From Finegoldia magna ATCC 29328 (lineage in GTDB: Bacteria > Bacillota > Clostridia > Tissierellales > Peptoniphilaceae): 64,000 nt of DNA. The translations under genes and the position numbers were made by a program. Positions 50,954 to 60,842 of this stretch are shown piece after piece (position 1 is the first letter of the stretch; the number at the start of each line of letters is the position of its first letter). Location: NCBI RefSeq assembly GCF_000010185.1, contig NC_010376.1, forward strand, positions 1,559,501 to 1,623,500, given 5' to 3'. Under the pieces are notes generated by a model, which saw only the letters and a list, made by a program, of their open reading frames with translations, was not told the DNA's origin and did not search any database.

Positions 50954-52243
50954 TTATTTTCCTGCAACTGTTACATTATCGAATGCAATAACTGCTGGTG
51001 CTAAGCTGTTCTTTCGAGATTTCAATTCTTTTGAGAAAATCATAGAATCTTGTATGTCTTTTACATTTAATGAAATTGATCCACCTGTTATGAATGATTC
51101 CACACCATCTTTTACAAGTCTTGCAAGTCTGAATTCTCCACCGAAATCTCCTGTAGCGCTGTCCATCAAAAATGATGAGAACGCCAACACTTCAATGTAG
51201 TCTTGTGATTTTAATTCTTCGACAGAAATATCTCCACCACACACCTCGAAAACTGGCGATTGTCCCATGTTTTTAACATTCAAATAGTAACTGAACTTTG
51301 CGTTAGTAACTAAATTTTCAACAACTCCATTTTTGTACAAATCATACTCTATAAGTTTTTTACCTTCTGAATCGACAGGTCTTTTGTTGATTGATGTTTC
51401 TAAAATCGGATTGATTTTCATGTTGAAGTTTACTTTTGGGTTTTCTCCGAAGAATCTCTCGCCTAATTTTGCCGAGCTGATTTGTTGATAAATCATCGCA
51501 TCTCTCGCTTGGTCGTAATAGTAATACAAGAATTCTTCGACAGCTTCGTTTGATAAAAGTACTCTCATATTTTCCATTTTTTCATTTCTAACGGCGCTTG
51601 ATCTTTTTTCAGTTTCCAAAAGTTGTTTGTCGACAATTTCTTCGATTTTCGAATAATCAATACTTGTCAAATCATAACCGTTGAATATTTCGACAGGTTC
51701 ATCACCAATGTTACAATCAGTTACGATTTCAAACGTAAATTTGTTGGATGGATATTCTACATCCACACCCTTTGATGTAACGACATGCTTGTGATTTTCG
51801 TAGGCGAAAATTTCGCAGGAATTTACTTTTGATTGGTAGCCGTAATCTTTGTAGATAACATCGTGAACTTTTTTGAAATTATCTGTCAAATCTTCGCACA
51901 CTTTGATGTCTTTTAATGTAGCATATCCTTCTTCTTTTTCTGGAAGTTCATAGTATTTGTTCTTGACAAACTTCGCTGCAAAAGCAGTTCTGTCGATTTT
52001 TTCTTTGATTTCGTCTTCACTGTCATTTAAGTTCAACACAACTGTGCTGTCACCTTTGAATTTGTCTCCGTTTTCTTCAAAATCAACGAACACCCTCACA
52101 GATGTTTCGTTAGTCACGCAACTTCTATTCATGTCCACCTTGTCTTTTATCAAAAAAACTTCGTTAGATTTGGACACAGTGTTGACAACTATCCAGTCGG
52201 TAATTTTTTCGTTTTGTTTTAATATATTAATTAATCTTTCCAT
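50954..52243 (-). CDS. TldE/PmbA-like subunit of modulator protease
   Basis: The 429-residue protein has the TldD/PmbA fold, with a C-terminal GDFGGEFRLARLVKDGVESF followed by ITGGSISLNVKDI, but lacks the HExxxH zinc motif. In TldD/TldE pairs this is the non-catalytic partner of a metalloprotease that degrades unfolded or leader peptides. It overlaps tldD by one base (TAATG). Confidence 0.86.
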   Translation of the reverse strand: MERLINILKQNEKITDWIVVNTVSKSNEVFLIKDKVDMNRSCVTNETSVRVFVDFEENGDKFKGDSTVVLNLNDSEDEIKEKIDRTAFAAKFVKNKYYELPEKEEGYATLKDIKVCEDLTDNFKKVHDVIYKDYGYQSKVNSCEIFAYENHKHVVTSKGVDVEYPSNKFTFEIVTDCNIGDEPVEIFNGYDLTSIDYSKIEEIVDKQLLETEKRSSAVRNEKMENMRVLLSNEAVEEFLYYYYDQARDAMIYQQISSAKLGERFFGENPKVNFNMKINPILETSINKRPVDSEGKKLIEYDLYKNGVVENLVTNAKFSYYLNVKNMGQSPVFEVCGGDISVEELKSQDYIEVLAFSSFLMDSATGDFGGEFRLARLVKDGVESFITGGSISLNVKDIQDSMIFSKELKSRKNSLAPAVIAFDNVTVAGK

Positions 52244-53667
52244 TAACTTAAAATCCCCTTTGCCTTAATGTATGATCCACCAGTCGATGTCTTAACCCAT
52301 TCTTTCCAGCCTTTTCCACAATATCCTCCACCAGAAAGTACAAGTCCATTGGAAACTTGTGTGATTGATTGCAATAAATCTGGAACATATCCTGTCAAAT
52401 AAACTGGGCTTACGATTTTGCCTGTTAATTTGCCATCTATAATTTCACGGCCTTTCATTGCAACGCATTGAATTCCCCAGTTTTTCGGATCTTCCATTCC
52501 TGATGAGAAACCTTCCAACAAATATCCTTTGTCAACAGATTTAATCATATCCTCAACAGAATCTTCGCCCGCTTCAAAGAAAGTATTAGTCATACGAGTG
52601 TATACTTTTCTCTTGAAAGATTCTCTCTTGCCATTTCCTGTGGATTCTTGTCCCAACAAAATCGCAGACAATTCATCGCACATTCCATGACGCAAAATTC
52701 CCTTGTCAATAATCACAGTATCTCTTCCCAAGTTTCCTTCGTCATCGAATAAATAGCTTGACACTTCGTCGAAAGCTGTTGCACCGTCGTGCATGATTAT
52801 CTTGTCGCTTGCAACTCTCTTGTCTTGGTATTCTTTTCCTTTTGCACGTTCTTTTACATACATATCCATTTCAGCTCCGTGGCCGAAAGCTTCGTGAGCG
52901 ATAAGTCCTGTAAAATCAGGATCGCAAATTATGTCGTATTCTCCAGGAACAACTCTGTCTGCTGTAAGTAATTCTTCAGTTCTTCTGCAAGCATCATCCG
53001 CTGCTTTTTCGAATTCAGAAATCAATTCACTTCCACACAATCCAGAACTAGAAATAAAATCTAATTTAGTATTCTTTCCATCAGTTGCTGCTGCCATTGC
53101 AAATCCTGTTGAATAAGCGTAAGATTGGTACAAATCTTTATTCTTGGATAAGAAAATTTTATTAACTTGCGTAATATTCAATCTCAAAGAAAGTTGAACG
53201 ATTTTTTCGTATTTTGATTTAACTTCGTCGTGAATTTTTTGTAACGTAGTGATAATTTTTTCAGGATTATCTTGTTCTGGTAAGTTTTCAACTTCAGTGA
53301 TTTTTTCTTTTACGATTTCGTCGTCATTTGGAAGTCTGTCGTAAGTTACTCTGTCCAAGCCTTCGACGATTTTTTTACGATCTTCAAGTGCGATTTTGCG
53401 GACATTTTCGCATACTTCATCTACATTTACTTCGTTAAATGAATACTCACTAAATCCCAAATCAGTGTACACTCTGATTACGAATCCTCTTTGGTAATCA
53501 GGAGATGGATTTAATGAAATTGCTGATGTAGTCACAGAATAACTTGCCCCATCAACATCGCAACCCAAAATAGAAACGTATTTGAAATCAGTTTCCAAAT
53601 TTTTTATAATTTCTTGTAATTTAGATTTATTATCTAATAAAAATTTTGATGTAGTTAGTTTTTTCAT
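52243..53667 (-). CDS. tldD: TldD-like zinc metalloprotease
   Basis: The 474-residue protein carries HEAFGHGAEMD near residue 260, the HExxxH zinc site of TldD, and the C-terminal SSGMEDPKNWGIQC region with a Cys that can supply the third ligand side. With the TldE-like partner it forms a heterodimeric protease that cleaves peptides inside its central cavity, known in microcin and CcdA processing. Both genes form an operon with a small membrane protein. Confidence 0.92.
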   Translation of the reverse strand: MKKLTTSKFLLDNKSKLQEIIKNLETDFKYVSILGCDVDGASYSVTTSAISLNPSPDYQRGFVIRVYTDLGFSEYSFNEVNVDEVCENVRKIALEDRKKIVEGLDRVTYDRLPNDDEIVKEKITEVENLPEQDNPEKIITTLQKIHDEVKSKYEKIVQLSLRLNITQVNKIFLSKNKDLYQSYAYSTGFAMAAATDGKNTKLDFISSSGLCGSELISEFEKAADDACRRTEELLTADRVVPGEYDIICDPDFTGLIAHEAFGHGAEMDMYVKERAKGKEYQDKRVASDKIIMHDGATAFDEVSSYLFDDEGNLGRDTVIIDKGILRHGMCDELSAILLGQESTGNGKRESFKRKVYTRMTNTFFEAGEDSVEDMIKSVDKGYLLEGFSSGMEDPKNWGIQCVAMKGREIIDGKLTGKIVSPVYLTGYVPDLLQSITQVSNGLVLSGGGYCGKGWKEWVKTSTGGSYIKAKGILS

Positions 53668-53741
53668 TTTCTACCCCTTTCATTAATAATTATAGTAAAT
53701 ACTTCTAGCTATTACAATAAATTTAAAGAAAATGATATCAC

Positions 53742-53769
53742 AAAAAATAGCTACCAATTTTCAGGTAGC
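53742..53769 (-). terminator. Terminator of pdxS
   Basis: GCTACC/GGTAGC with an eight-base loop, followed on the minus strand by ATTTTTT. Confidence 0.8.
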
Positions 53770-53790
53770 CTTTGTTTAGTTTATTTCGTT

Positions 53791-54633
53791 TTATCTATTA
53801 GCCATAATTACTTTTATCTCATCTGGATTAATTCCCACCATTGCTTCTCCCAAATCTTTGCTAACTTCAAGCAATACATCAGGATTATTGTAATTTTCCA
53901 CAGCTTTTACGATAGCTTTGGCGCGTTTTTCTGGATTTCCACTTTTGAAAATTCCACTACCAACAAACACACCTTCAGCTCCCAATTGTCTCATCAATGC
54001 CGCATCAGCAGGAGTTGCAACTCCACCTGCAGAAAAATTAAGTACAGGTAATTTTCCATTTTCGTGAACGTATTTCAATAATTCAAAGCAAACTCCCATT
54101 TCTTTTGCTTTGTCGTACAATTCATCTTCCTTCAAAGACTTCACCAATGAAATTTCGCCCATGATTTGTCTCATATGTGTAACAGCTTGGACAACATCTC
54201 CCGTTCCAGCTTCACCTTTTGTTCTAATCATCTTGGCGCCTTCTTTGATTCTTCGTAAAGCTTCCGATAAATTTCTCGCTCCACAAACAAAAGGAGTGTT
54301 AAATTTTGATTTGTCGATATGATATTTGTCATCTGCCGGAGACAAAACTTCTGATTCATCAATGTAATCAATTCCCAACGATTCCAAGATTTGCGCCTCA
54401 ACAAAATGACCAATTCTAACTTTTGCCATCACAGGAATTTTGACAGCTTTCATAATTTCTTCAATCATTTTAGGATCGCTCATTCTGCTAACTCCTCCAG
54501 CAGCTCTAATATCTGCAGGAACTCTTTCAAGTGCCATTACACTTACTGCTCCTGCTGCTTCTGCAATCCTCGCTTGTTCAGCATTGATTACATCCATTAT
54601 TACTCCACCCTTTAATTTTTCATTTATATCCAT
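53791..54633 (-). CDS. pdxS: Pyridoxal 5'-phosphate synthase subunit PdxS
   Basis: The 280-residue TIM-barrel enzyme shows [55 protein letters not shown] with the catalytic Lys, and [20 protein letters not shown]. It makes PLP from ribose 5-phosphate, glyceraldehyde 3-phosphate and ammonia. The glutaminase partner gene pdxT, usually adjacent, is absent here. The gene is divergent from a MocR regulator. Confidence 0.96.
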   Translation of the reverse strand: MDINEKLKGGVIMDVINAEQARIAEAAGAVSVMALERVPADIRAAGGVSRMSDPKMIEEIMKAVKIPVMAKVRIGHFVEAQILESLGIDYIDESEVLSPADDKYHIDKSKFNTPFVCGARNLSEALRRIKEGAKMIRTKGEAGTGDVVQAVTHMRQIMGEISLVKSLKEDELYDKAKEMGVCFELLKYVHENGKLPVLNFSAGGVATPADAALMRQLGAEGVFVGSGIFKSGNPEKRAKAIVKAVENYNNPDVLLEVSKDLGEAMVGINPDEIKVIMANR

Positions 54634-54658
54634 TCAAATCACCTCGCCTTTATAATAC

Positions 54659-54671
54659 ATGCAAATTGCAT
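54659..54671. promoter_or_regulatory. Palindrome in the pdxS-mocR gap
   Basis: ATGCAA-A-TTGCAT is a perfect 13-base inverted repeat overlapping the pdxS promoter region (a TATTAT-type -10 lies next to it). It is a candidate operator for the divergent MocR regulator. Confidence 0.45.
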
Positions 54672-54742
54672 CTAATTATAGTAGCAAAACAAAATAATTT
54701 TATGGGTACAGATGTGTTATACTTAATCCAACGGAGGATTTT

Positions 54743-56122
54743 ATGTTCATAAATTTAAACGACAAAGATTATTTGTATAATCAAATTTACGATTCTATAA
54801 AAGAAAAGATTAACATGAAACAATTGAAAACCAATGACAAGCTTCCTTCTATTAGAAAATTATCTAATGAGCTGAATATTTCAATAAACACTGTGTCCAA
54901 TGCGTATTATCAATTGGAAAAGGAAGGCTACATTCGTTCCAGTGAGAGAAGTGGATTTTTTGTAGAAAAATCTGGTCACATTTTGCGAAACGATGCAAAC
55001 TTTGATGATGAGGATATGATTGTAGAAGAGAAGAATACTTTCAAGTATGATTTTTCATTTTCTGGTGTGGATAAATCGTGTTTCAAATACAAGCAGATCA
55101 GAAAAGCTTTCAGGGATTCAATTAACGAAGATGATGATGCTATTTTGGGAAAGGTCGATGGACTTGGACTATTTTCTTTGAGGTGTTCTATTTCAAATTA
55201 TCTGAAGGATTTCAGGGAAATTATCGTGAATCCCAACCAAATCGTCGTGAGTTCCGGCAGCAACGAGTTGTTGATTTTGATTAAAAATCTTCTTAACAAT
55301 CCCATTTTTGGTTTCGAAAATCCTGGATATGCATATCACGGAATTGGTTTCTACAATAATTTCGACAGCACGCCGATTAATGTGAATGAGGATGGGATTG
55401 ATATAGATTTTCTCAAACAAACAGATGCGAATGTTGTAAGCGTGACTCCTTCTCATCAGTTTCCTACTTCTGCGATTATGCCTATTAATAAAAGGATTGA
55501 TTTGTTGAATTGGGCTTACGAAAAAAATAATCGCTACATAATTGAGGATGACTACGATGCAGAATTCAAATACAAGCTTCGTCCTATCGCCCCATTAAAA
55601 ACTTTGGATGTGAATGATAAGGTGATTTACATTGGGAATTTTTCACGTACGGTAACTCCTGCGATGCGTGTGAGTTTTATGGTTTTGCCTAAAAATTTGA
55701 TGAATAAATTTTATTCTGTATTAAAATCTGAGAGATGTCCTGTGTCGATTTTCGTTCAATCTGCGTTGTCCAAGTTTATCGACAGCGGAGATTTTGAAAA
55801 GCAGGTCAATCAAATGAAAAAGGTGTACGCAAAAAAATACGAAATTATTTTTTCAAAAATTAACGGCTGCAAATACATTGATTTTGAAAAAACCGATTGT
55901 GGCACATCTGTCGTAATCAAGGTCGATAAGAGAATTGACAGGGATGTTTTGTTGAAAACTTTGAAAGAAAATTCCGTTTATGTAATTGCCATCGATGATT
56001 TTTATTTGGATAAAAACGTGGACACTAATGTGTTTTTGATTGGGTTTGCGAAGATGAGCTACGATGATATCTCCAATGGTATGGATATTATCGTAAATGT
56101 TGTAAATAATCTTGTCAATTAG
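54743..56122 (+). CDS. pdxR: MocR/PdxR-like regulator (GntR HTH plus aminotransferase-like domain)
   Basis: Residues 1-75 are a GntR winged helix (KLPSIRKLSNELNISINTVS). From about residue 100 an aspartate-aminotransferase-like domain follows, with VVSSGSNELL, FGFENPGYAYHG and EDDYDAEFKY. In MocR proteins of this type PLP usually binds a Lys in an FSKxxxPxxR motif; here it reads FSRTVTPAMR, with Arg302 (codon CGT at 55646-55648). PLP could still bind non-covalently. Divergence from pdxS suggests control of vitamin B6 synthesis. The symbol is by function and context. Confidence 0.85.
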   Translation: MFINLNDKDYLYNQIYDSIKEKINMKQLKTNDKLPSIRKLSNELNISINTVSNAYYQLEKEGYIRSSERSGFFVEKSGHILRNDANFDDEDMIVEEKNTFKYDFSFSGVDKSCFKYKQIRKAFRDSINEDDDAILGKVDGLGLFSLRCSISNYLKDFREIIVNPNQIVVSSGSNELLILIKNLLNNPIFGFENPGYAYHGIGFYNNFDSTPINVNEDGIDIDFLKQTDANVVSVTPSHQFPTSAIMPINKRIDLLNWAYEKNNRYIIEDDYDAEFKYKLRPIAPLKTLDVNDKVIYIGNFSRTVTPAMRVSFMVLPKNLMNKFYSVLKSERCPVSIFVQSALSKFIDSGDFEKQVNQMKKVYAKKYEIIFSKINGCKYIDFEKTDCGTSVVIKVDKRIDRDVLLKTLKENSVYVIAIDDFYLDKNVDTNVFLIGFAKMSYDDISNGMDIIVNVVNNLVN

Positions 56123-56180
56123 ATTACAAAATATTGTAAAAGAGTTATAATAAAGGAAGAATATAAATAGGAGGTTACTC

Positions 56181-57620
56181 ATGCAAAGATATGAAGATTT
56201 AGAACCAAAGAATGTGTTTCATTGGTTCAAACAATTAAACGATATTCCTCGTGGTTCAGGAAATGAAAAAGGCGTTTCAGATTTTTTGGTTAGTTTTGCA
56301 AAGGAAAGAGGATTGGAAGTATACCAAGATCATCTTAACAATGTAATTATCAAAAAAGAAGCTACAAAAGGTTACGAAAATTCAGAGCCAGTTATTTTGC
56401 AAGGACACATGGACATGGTTTGCGAAAAGACTGATGATTCAGACCACGATTTCTTAAAAGATCCTATCTCAATGCACGTTAAGGACGGATATGTTTATGC
56501 AGATAACACAACTTTGGGAGCAGATGACGGAATCGCTGTTGCGTTTTGCTTAGCTATTTTGGATTCTGATAATGTTTCTCATCCAAAATTGGAAGTTCTT
56601 GTAACAATTGATGAAGAACGTGGAATGGACGGAGCAAACGGTGTGACTGCTGAACATTTGAGTGGAACTCGTTTGTTAAACATTGACACTGAAACCGAAG
56701 GAGAATTCATTGTAAGCTGTTCTGGTGGAGCAAATGCTATCACTACTTTCAAGAGCGAAAAATCAGAAGGTTTGTCAAAAGCTATTGAAATTTCTCTTTC
56801 TGGTTTGAATGGTGGTCACTCTGGTCTTGAAATTCAAAAACAAAACAAAAATGCCATCAAAGTTATGGCAAGACTTTTGAACAAAGTTGCTTTGGAAATG
56901 GATTTTAGATTGCAAGAAATCTCCGGTGGATCAAAACACAATGCCATCGCAAAGAATGCTCACGCTATCATCACTGTTGATGATTTGGACAAAGCAATGA
57001 ATATTTTAAACGAAATTGGAGAATACGTTCGTCACGAAGGTAGAAAAACAGATCCTAACTTGGTTTTGGATATTAAAGAAACAGAAAAAACAGAATTTTC
57101 TTATTCAAAAGAAACTTCTCAATCTATCGTTAAATTCTTGTATTTGTTAATCAACGATGTTATTTCAACTTCACAAGACATCGAAGGTTTGGTTCAAACA
57201 AGTTCAAACGTTGGTGTTGTTGAAGCAGACGACGAACAAATCAAGGTTACTTGTTGTGTAAGAAGTTCTGTAGAAAGCGAACTTCACAATATGTTCGACA
57301 AGATCAAATCATTAGCTTATTTGACTCACGGAACTACTGTTATCGAAAAAGAATATCCAGCATGGGAATTCAACACTGATGGAGAATTGGCAAAGGTTGC
57401 TCCAGCATTGTACGAAGAAATGACTGGCAAGAAAGCTAATGTAACTGCAATCCACGCAGGTTTGGAATGTGGTTTGTTGAAAGGCGTTCTTCCTGATTGC
57501 GATATGATTAGTTTCGGTCCAGATATTTTCGGAGCTCACACTCCATTGGAACATTTGGGAATTGAATCTACTCAAAGAATGTACGATTACACATTAAAAT
57601 TATTAGAAAAATTAAAATAA
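56181..57620 (+). CDS. pepD: Aminoacyl-histidine (Xaa-His) dipeptidase PepD
   Basis: The 479-residue M20 metallopeptidase has ILQGHMDMVCEKTDDSDHDF with the first zinc His and Asp, the bridging Asp and general-base Glu in DDGIAVAFCLA and TIDEERGMDGAN, and a late FGPDIFGAHTPLEHL His. It cleaves beta-Ala-His and other dipeptides in the cytoplasm. AGGAGG precedes ATG 56181. It is a single gene 58 bases after the MocR gene. Confidence 0.94.
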   Translation: MQRYEDLEPKNVFHWFKQLNDIPRGSGNEKGVSDFLVSFAKERGLEVYQDHLNNVIIKKEATKGYENSEPVILQGHMDMVCEKTDDSDHDFLKDPISMHVKDGYVYADNTTLGADDGIAVAFCLAILDSDNVSHPKLEVLVTIDEERGMDGANGVTAEHLSGTRLLNIDTETEGEFIVSCSGGANAITTFKSEKSEGLSKAIEISLSGLNGGHSGLEIQKQNKNAIKVMARLLNKVALEMDFRLQEISGGSKHNAIAKNAHAIITVDDLDKAMNILNEIGEYVRHEGRKTDPNLVLDIKETEKTEFSYSKETSQSIVKFLYLLINDVISTSQDIEGLVQTSSNVGVVEADDEQIKVTCCVRSSVESELHNMFDKIKSLAYLTHGTTVIEKEYPAWEFNTDGELAKVAPALYEEMTGKKANVTAIHAGLECGLLKGVLPDCDMISFGPDIFGAHTPLEHLGIESTQRMYDYTLKLLEKLK

Positions 57621-57621
57621 C

Positions 57622-57661
57622 AAAAAATTAAGGAAAGTTCTTTTTATGAACTTTCCTTTTT
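57622..57661. terminator. Bidirectional terminator
   Basis: Eleven-base arms AAGGAAAGTTC/GAACTTTCCTT with a seven-base loop; T-run on plus (57655-57661), A-run on the other side for the minus-strand lipoprotein gene. Confidence 0.85.
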
Positions 57662-57664
57662 GAA

Positions 57665-58354
57665 TTATTTGTATTCGTGATTTTCTAAAACATGGATTAA
57701 ATCTTCATTAGTTTCTTTACTTTTTTGAACTTCAAACATTCCAATATATGAGTAAAAATTGAACAAATCAAAATCTTTTATATTCTTATCTATCTCTGAA
57801 TCCGATAAATTATCTCCATTCATTACCAACGATTTTTTAATGTAATTTTTTATATCTTTTTGGGATAGTTTAGTTTGATAATTTGCTGATTCTATCATAT
57901 CTTCACAAACTTCTTTTTCTACAATATATCCTTTATTATCCTTGTACAATAAAATTCTTATAATTGCGCCTTCTCCAGATTTCTTATCCCTAGTAGAAAT
58001 CAATGTCTTCACTAAAACTATAATTTTGTCTTTACTTTTATACTTATCCAATATTTTCAACTCGGATAATTCATAATACTTATTATCAGGTTTTTTAGCT
58101 AAAAATTTTTCAAGGCTTTCACTCAATCTAATTTTATTTGTATCTTTTTCCAGCTTGTAGTATTTTTGCGTAAAAAACACTTTTATTGTTTCATTTATAT
58201 TAGCTTTATCTTTTTCATCAATAGCAACTTTTACTGTCTCGTTTTGATTTGCTTTTTGCTCGTCGTTTTTAATTTCCTTTTTTTGACAAGATGATAAAAG
58301 TAACAACATAATAATAACAAGTGTGATTGTTTTTTTTAATTTACCTATAGCCAT
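57665..58354 (-). CDS. Lipoprotein, unknown function
   Basis: The 229-residue protein has a basic N-terminus, a hydrophobic segment and the lipobox LLSSC with Cys23 as the lipid-modified residue, then a Lys/Asn-rich spacer. The mature part is mixed alpha/beta with no recognised domain. AGGGG precedes ATG. Convergent to pepD. Confidence 0.78.
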   Translation of the reverse strand: MAIGKLKKTITLVIIMLLLLSSCQKKEIKNDEQKANQNETVKVAIDEKDKANINETIKVFFTQKYYKLEKDTNKIRLSESLEKFLAKKPDNKYYELSELKILDKYKSKDKIIVLVKTLISTRDKKSGEGAIIRILLYKDNKGYIVEKEVCEDMIESANYQTKLSQKDIKNYIKKSLVMNGDNLSDSEIDKNIKDFDLFNFYSYIGMFEVQKSKETNEDLIHVLENHEYK

Positions 58355-58541
58355 ATGAACCCCTAATATTTTTCAAATTTATTATCTCAATTTAATTATA
58401 ATCCAACATTTCTATTTTTCAACTATTTATTTGTCATTTTATACTTCAAAATTCAACATTTTATTACAATAAGTCTACAATTGTGAAATGTTTAAAATCA
58501 TTTGCCCAAATCTGTTATAATAATATAGTCAGGGGGAATTT

Positions 58542-59513
58542 ATGAAAAAGAAATTTACATTAGTGTTATTATCACTACTTATGGTAATAACTTTAAGCGC
58601 TTGCTCTCAAACAAAAGAAAAAGTGAGCCTATTAAACGATTTTAGAAAAACAACTGAATGGAAGAACCAATCTTATGAATTTAAAAACGAAACTTCCAAG
58701 CTAAAAGAAATCAAAGTCACTGCAACACAAGACAAGAAAACAGGAGTTGCAATGGCAACTGTTACAAGTGATATCGCACAATTAGCTGGCCAAGGCAATA
58801 ATTTGGGGGAACTTCACTTCGCAATCCAAGATGGAAAAGCGTATTTGAATTACGATGCATTCGCTAACAATCTTCCAGGAAAAATGAAGGAAGCTTTGAT
58901 TAAAAAGAATTTGTACTTCAATGTTACAGAAATTTTGCAAAAATTAACACAACAAAACTTTCAAGCTACAACTGTAAGAGACTTCACAATTTTCATGCCA
59001 CTTTTATCATCTAATACACAATTCCAAATCAAAATCGCAAAAGATTTCGTGATTGACAACAAAGAATTGAAAGTTACTGATGATGGTAACCACAAATATT
59101 CTGTCAATTTGACAGGTGAACAATGGGCAAAAGTTATGGAGTATTCAAGAAAAACTTTATTGAAAAACTTCAAAGAATACGCCAAACTTGCCAAGGGAAG
59201 TGAGCTTACAGACCAAGAACAACAAAAACTTCAAGAAATTGAAAACAATCTTAAATCAGAACAATCACAAAAAGAATTCGAAGACAAAATCAACACTTTG
59301 AAAACAACTAACAAAGAAGATATGTTCAATTTGTCATTCGAATTCAAAGATAAATCATATGATGTCCATTTGAAGTCCACTCCTAAATCAAAGGATGCTG
59401 AAAAAATGAACATTTCATTAAATTCAAAAGAAGACACATCCATCAACAACCCAAAAGTACAAGTGGATAATGGTCCTTTCGAATTTATGCAACAATTTTT
59501 GAATATAAAATAA
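58542..59513 (+). CDS. Lipoprotein, unknown function
   Basis: The 323-residue protein has a signal sequence ending in the lipobox LSAC (Cys21). The mature part (DFRKTTEWKNQSYEFKNETS onwards) is Lys-rich and seems beta-rich with a helical insert around residues 215-265; it vaguely recalls LolA-like or YceI-like lipid-binding folds, but I assign no family. AGGGGG precedes ATG 58542. It has its own terminator. Confidence 0.78.
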   Translation: MKKKFTLVLLSLLMVITLSACSQTKEKVSLLNDFRKTTEWKNQSYEFKNETSKLKEIKVTATQDKKTGVAMATVTSDIAQLAGQGNNLGELHFAIQDGKAYLNYDAFANNLPGKMKEALIKKNLYFNVTEILQKLTQQNFQATTVRDFTIFMPLLSSNTQFQIKIAKDFVIDNKELKVTDDGNHKYSVNLTGEQWAKVMEYSRKTLLKNFKEYAKLAKGSELTDQEQQKLQEIENNLKSEQSQKEFEDKINTLKTTNKEDMFNLSFEFKDKSYDVHLKSTPKSKDAEKMNISLNSKEDTSINNPKVQVDNGPFEFMQQFLNIK

Positions 59514-59521
59514 TCGAAAAC

Positions 59522-59563
59522 AAAAAAAATCCCGAAATTCAAACGAGTTTCGGGAAATTTTTT
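59522..59563. terminator. Bidirectional terminator
   Basis: TCCCGAAA/TTTCGGGA with a ten-base loop; A-run before and T-run after serve the converging lipoprotein and aminotransferase genes. Confidence 0.88.
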
Positions 59564-59565
59564 GT

Positions 59566-60753
59566 TTATTTGTATATTTCTTGTAGTAAATTGTCCAAAC
59601 GAGCTAGTGCATCTTTGATCAAATGTGTTGGAGCTGCAACGTTAAATCTCACAAATCCGTCGCATTCACCGAAGAATCTTCCGTCAGTAAACACCAAATC
59701 AGCCTTGTCTACCAAAGTTTGCATCAACTCATCTCCACTTAATCCCAAACATCTGAAATCCATCCACATAACATAAGTTGCTTGAAGATGATTTACGATA
59801 ATTTTAGGATATTTTTCTTTGAAGAAATCGTAGACGATTTTTTGGTTAGTGTCGATGACTTTGATCATTTCATTTAGCCAATCTTCTGCATTATCAAAAG
59901 CCAATTGTGTAGCTTCAAGTCCCATAACATTGACAGCATTGCTTCTCATAACATCCAAAGTCTTCTTGTATTGTTCCATCATTTCAGGATCGGAGATAAT
60001 TGTGTAACCACAGCAAAGTCCTGCCAAGTTAAAAGATTTCGTAGCAGATTGGCAGACAACAGCTTTTTCGACTAATTTTCTATCCAATGAAAGCACAGAT
60101 GTATGAGTGTTTCCAGGCATAACAATATCTTGCCAAATCTCATCAACAACTACAACCACATCATTTTCGTTTGCAATCTTGATTACTTTTTCCAAATCAT
60201 CCTTGCTCCACAAAATTCCGCCCGGATTGTGAGGATTGCAAAGAATAACCATCTTGTTTTCATCTTTTTTACATTCTAATTCAAACTTTTCAAAATCAAT
60301 TGAGTAATTGTTGCGCTCATCAGAAATCAAGGCAACATCTGTCATTACCCTGTCGTTCATTTCAATTGCTAATCTGAATGGGCCATACACTGGTCTCATA
60401 ATCATTACAGAATCACCTTTTTTCGTAAAGGCACTTACTGCAGCGAAAAATCCATTAACAACAGTTGGTACTTCAACAATCCATTCTTTTTTTATATCTG
60501 CATTGTGGCGTTTTTTGTCCCAATTGATAATACTGTTGAAAAATCTGTCAGTAGGAGCACAATATCCCAAAACCAAATTATCTAAGCGTTTTTTCAAACC
60601 ATCGATAATTTCCGGTGCATTTTTAAATTCCATATCAGCTGAACTAAATGGAACAACATCTTTTTTCAAATTTGGAAATTGTTCGCTTCTAATTTCCCAT
60701 TTTCTAGAACCCATTTCGTTTCTGTCACTAATCGTTTCAAAATCGTATCTCAT
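59566..60753 (-). CDS. MalY/PatB-type PLP-dependent C-S lyase/aminotransferase
   Basis: The 395-residue fold-type I enzyme has the PLP Lys in SATKSFNLAGL, the phosphate-contact and Asp motifs in CNPHNPGGILWSKDDL and VVVVDEIWQDI, and an N-terminal PFSSADMEF typical of MalY/PatB. Such enzymes cleave cystathionine or cysteine conjugates, releasing H2S or thiols. The start is ATG 60753 with AAGGAG; an upstream ATG at 60822 lacks a ribosome site and would add a spurious hydrophobic peptide. It is a single gene. Confidence 0.92.
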   Translation of the reverse strand: MRYDFETISDRNEMGSRKWEIRSEQFPNLKKDVVPFSSADMEFKNAPEIIDGLKKRLDNLVLGYCAPTDRFFNSIINWDKKRHNADIKKEWIVEVPTVVNGFFAAVSAFTKKGDSVMIMRPVYGPFRLAIEMNDRVMTDVALISDERNNYSIDFEKFELECKKDENKMVILCNPHNPGGILWSKDDLEKVIKIANENDVVVVVDEIWQDIVMPGNTHTSVLSLDRKLVEKAVVCQSATKSFNLAGLCCGYTIISDPEMMEQYKKTLDVMRSNAVNVMGLEATQLAFDNAEDWLNEMIKVIDTNQKIVYDFFKEKYPKIIVNHLQATYVMWMDFRCLGLSGDELMQTLVDKADLVFTDGRFFGECDGFVRFNVAAPTHLIKDALARLDNLLQEIYK

Positions 60754-60805
60754 TTCTATCTCCTTATTATAAATTATTATGTCTTCAGTATAACACAAAA
60801 CCAAC

Positions 60806-60834
60806 AAAAAAAGAGGATGCAATTATCCTCTTTT
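60806..60834 (-). terminator. Terminator of mscL
   Basis: AAGAGGAT/ATCCTCTT with a six-base loop, followed by a T-run on the minus strand (60812-60806). Confidence 0.85.
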
Positions 60835-60842
60835 GAATTAAA

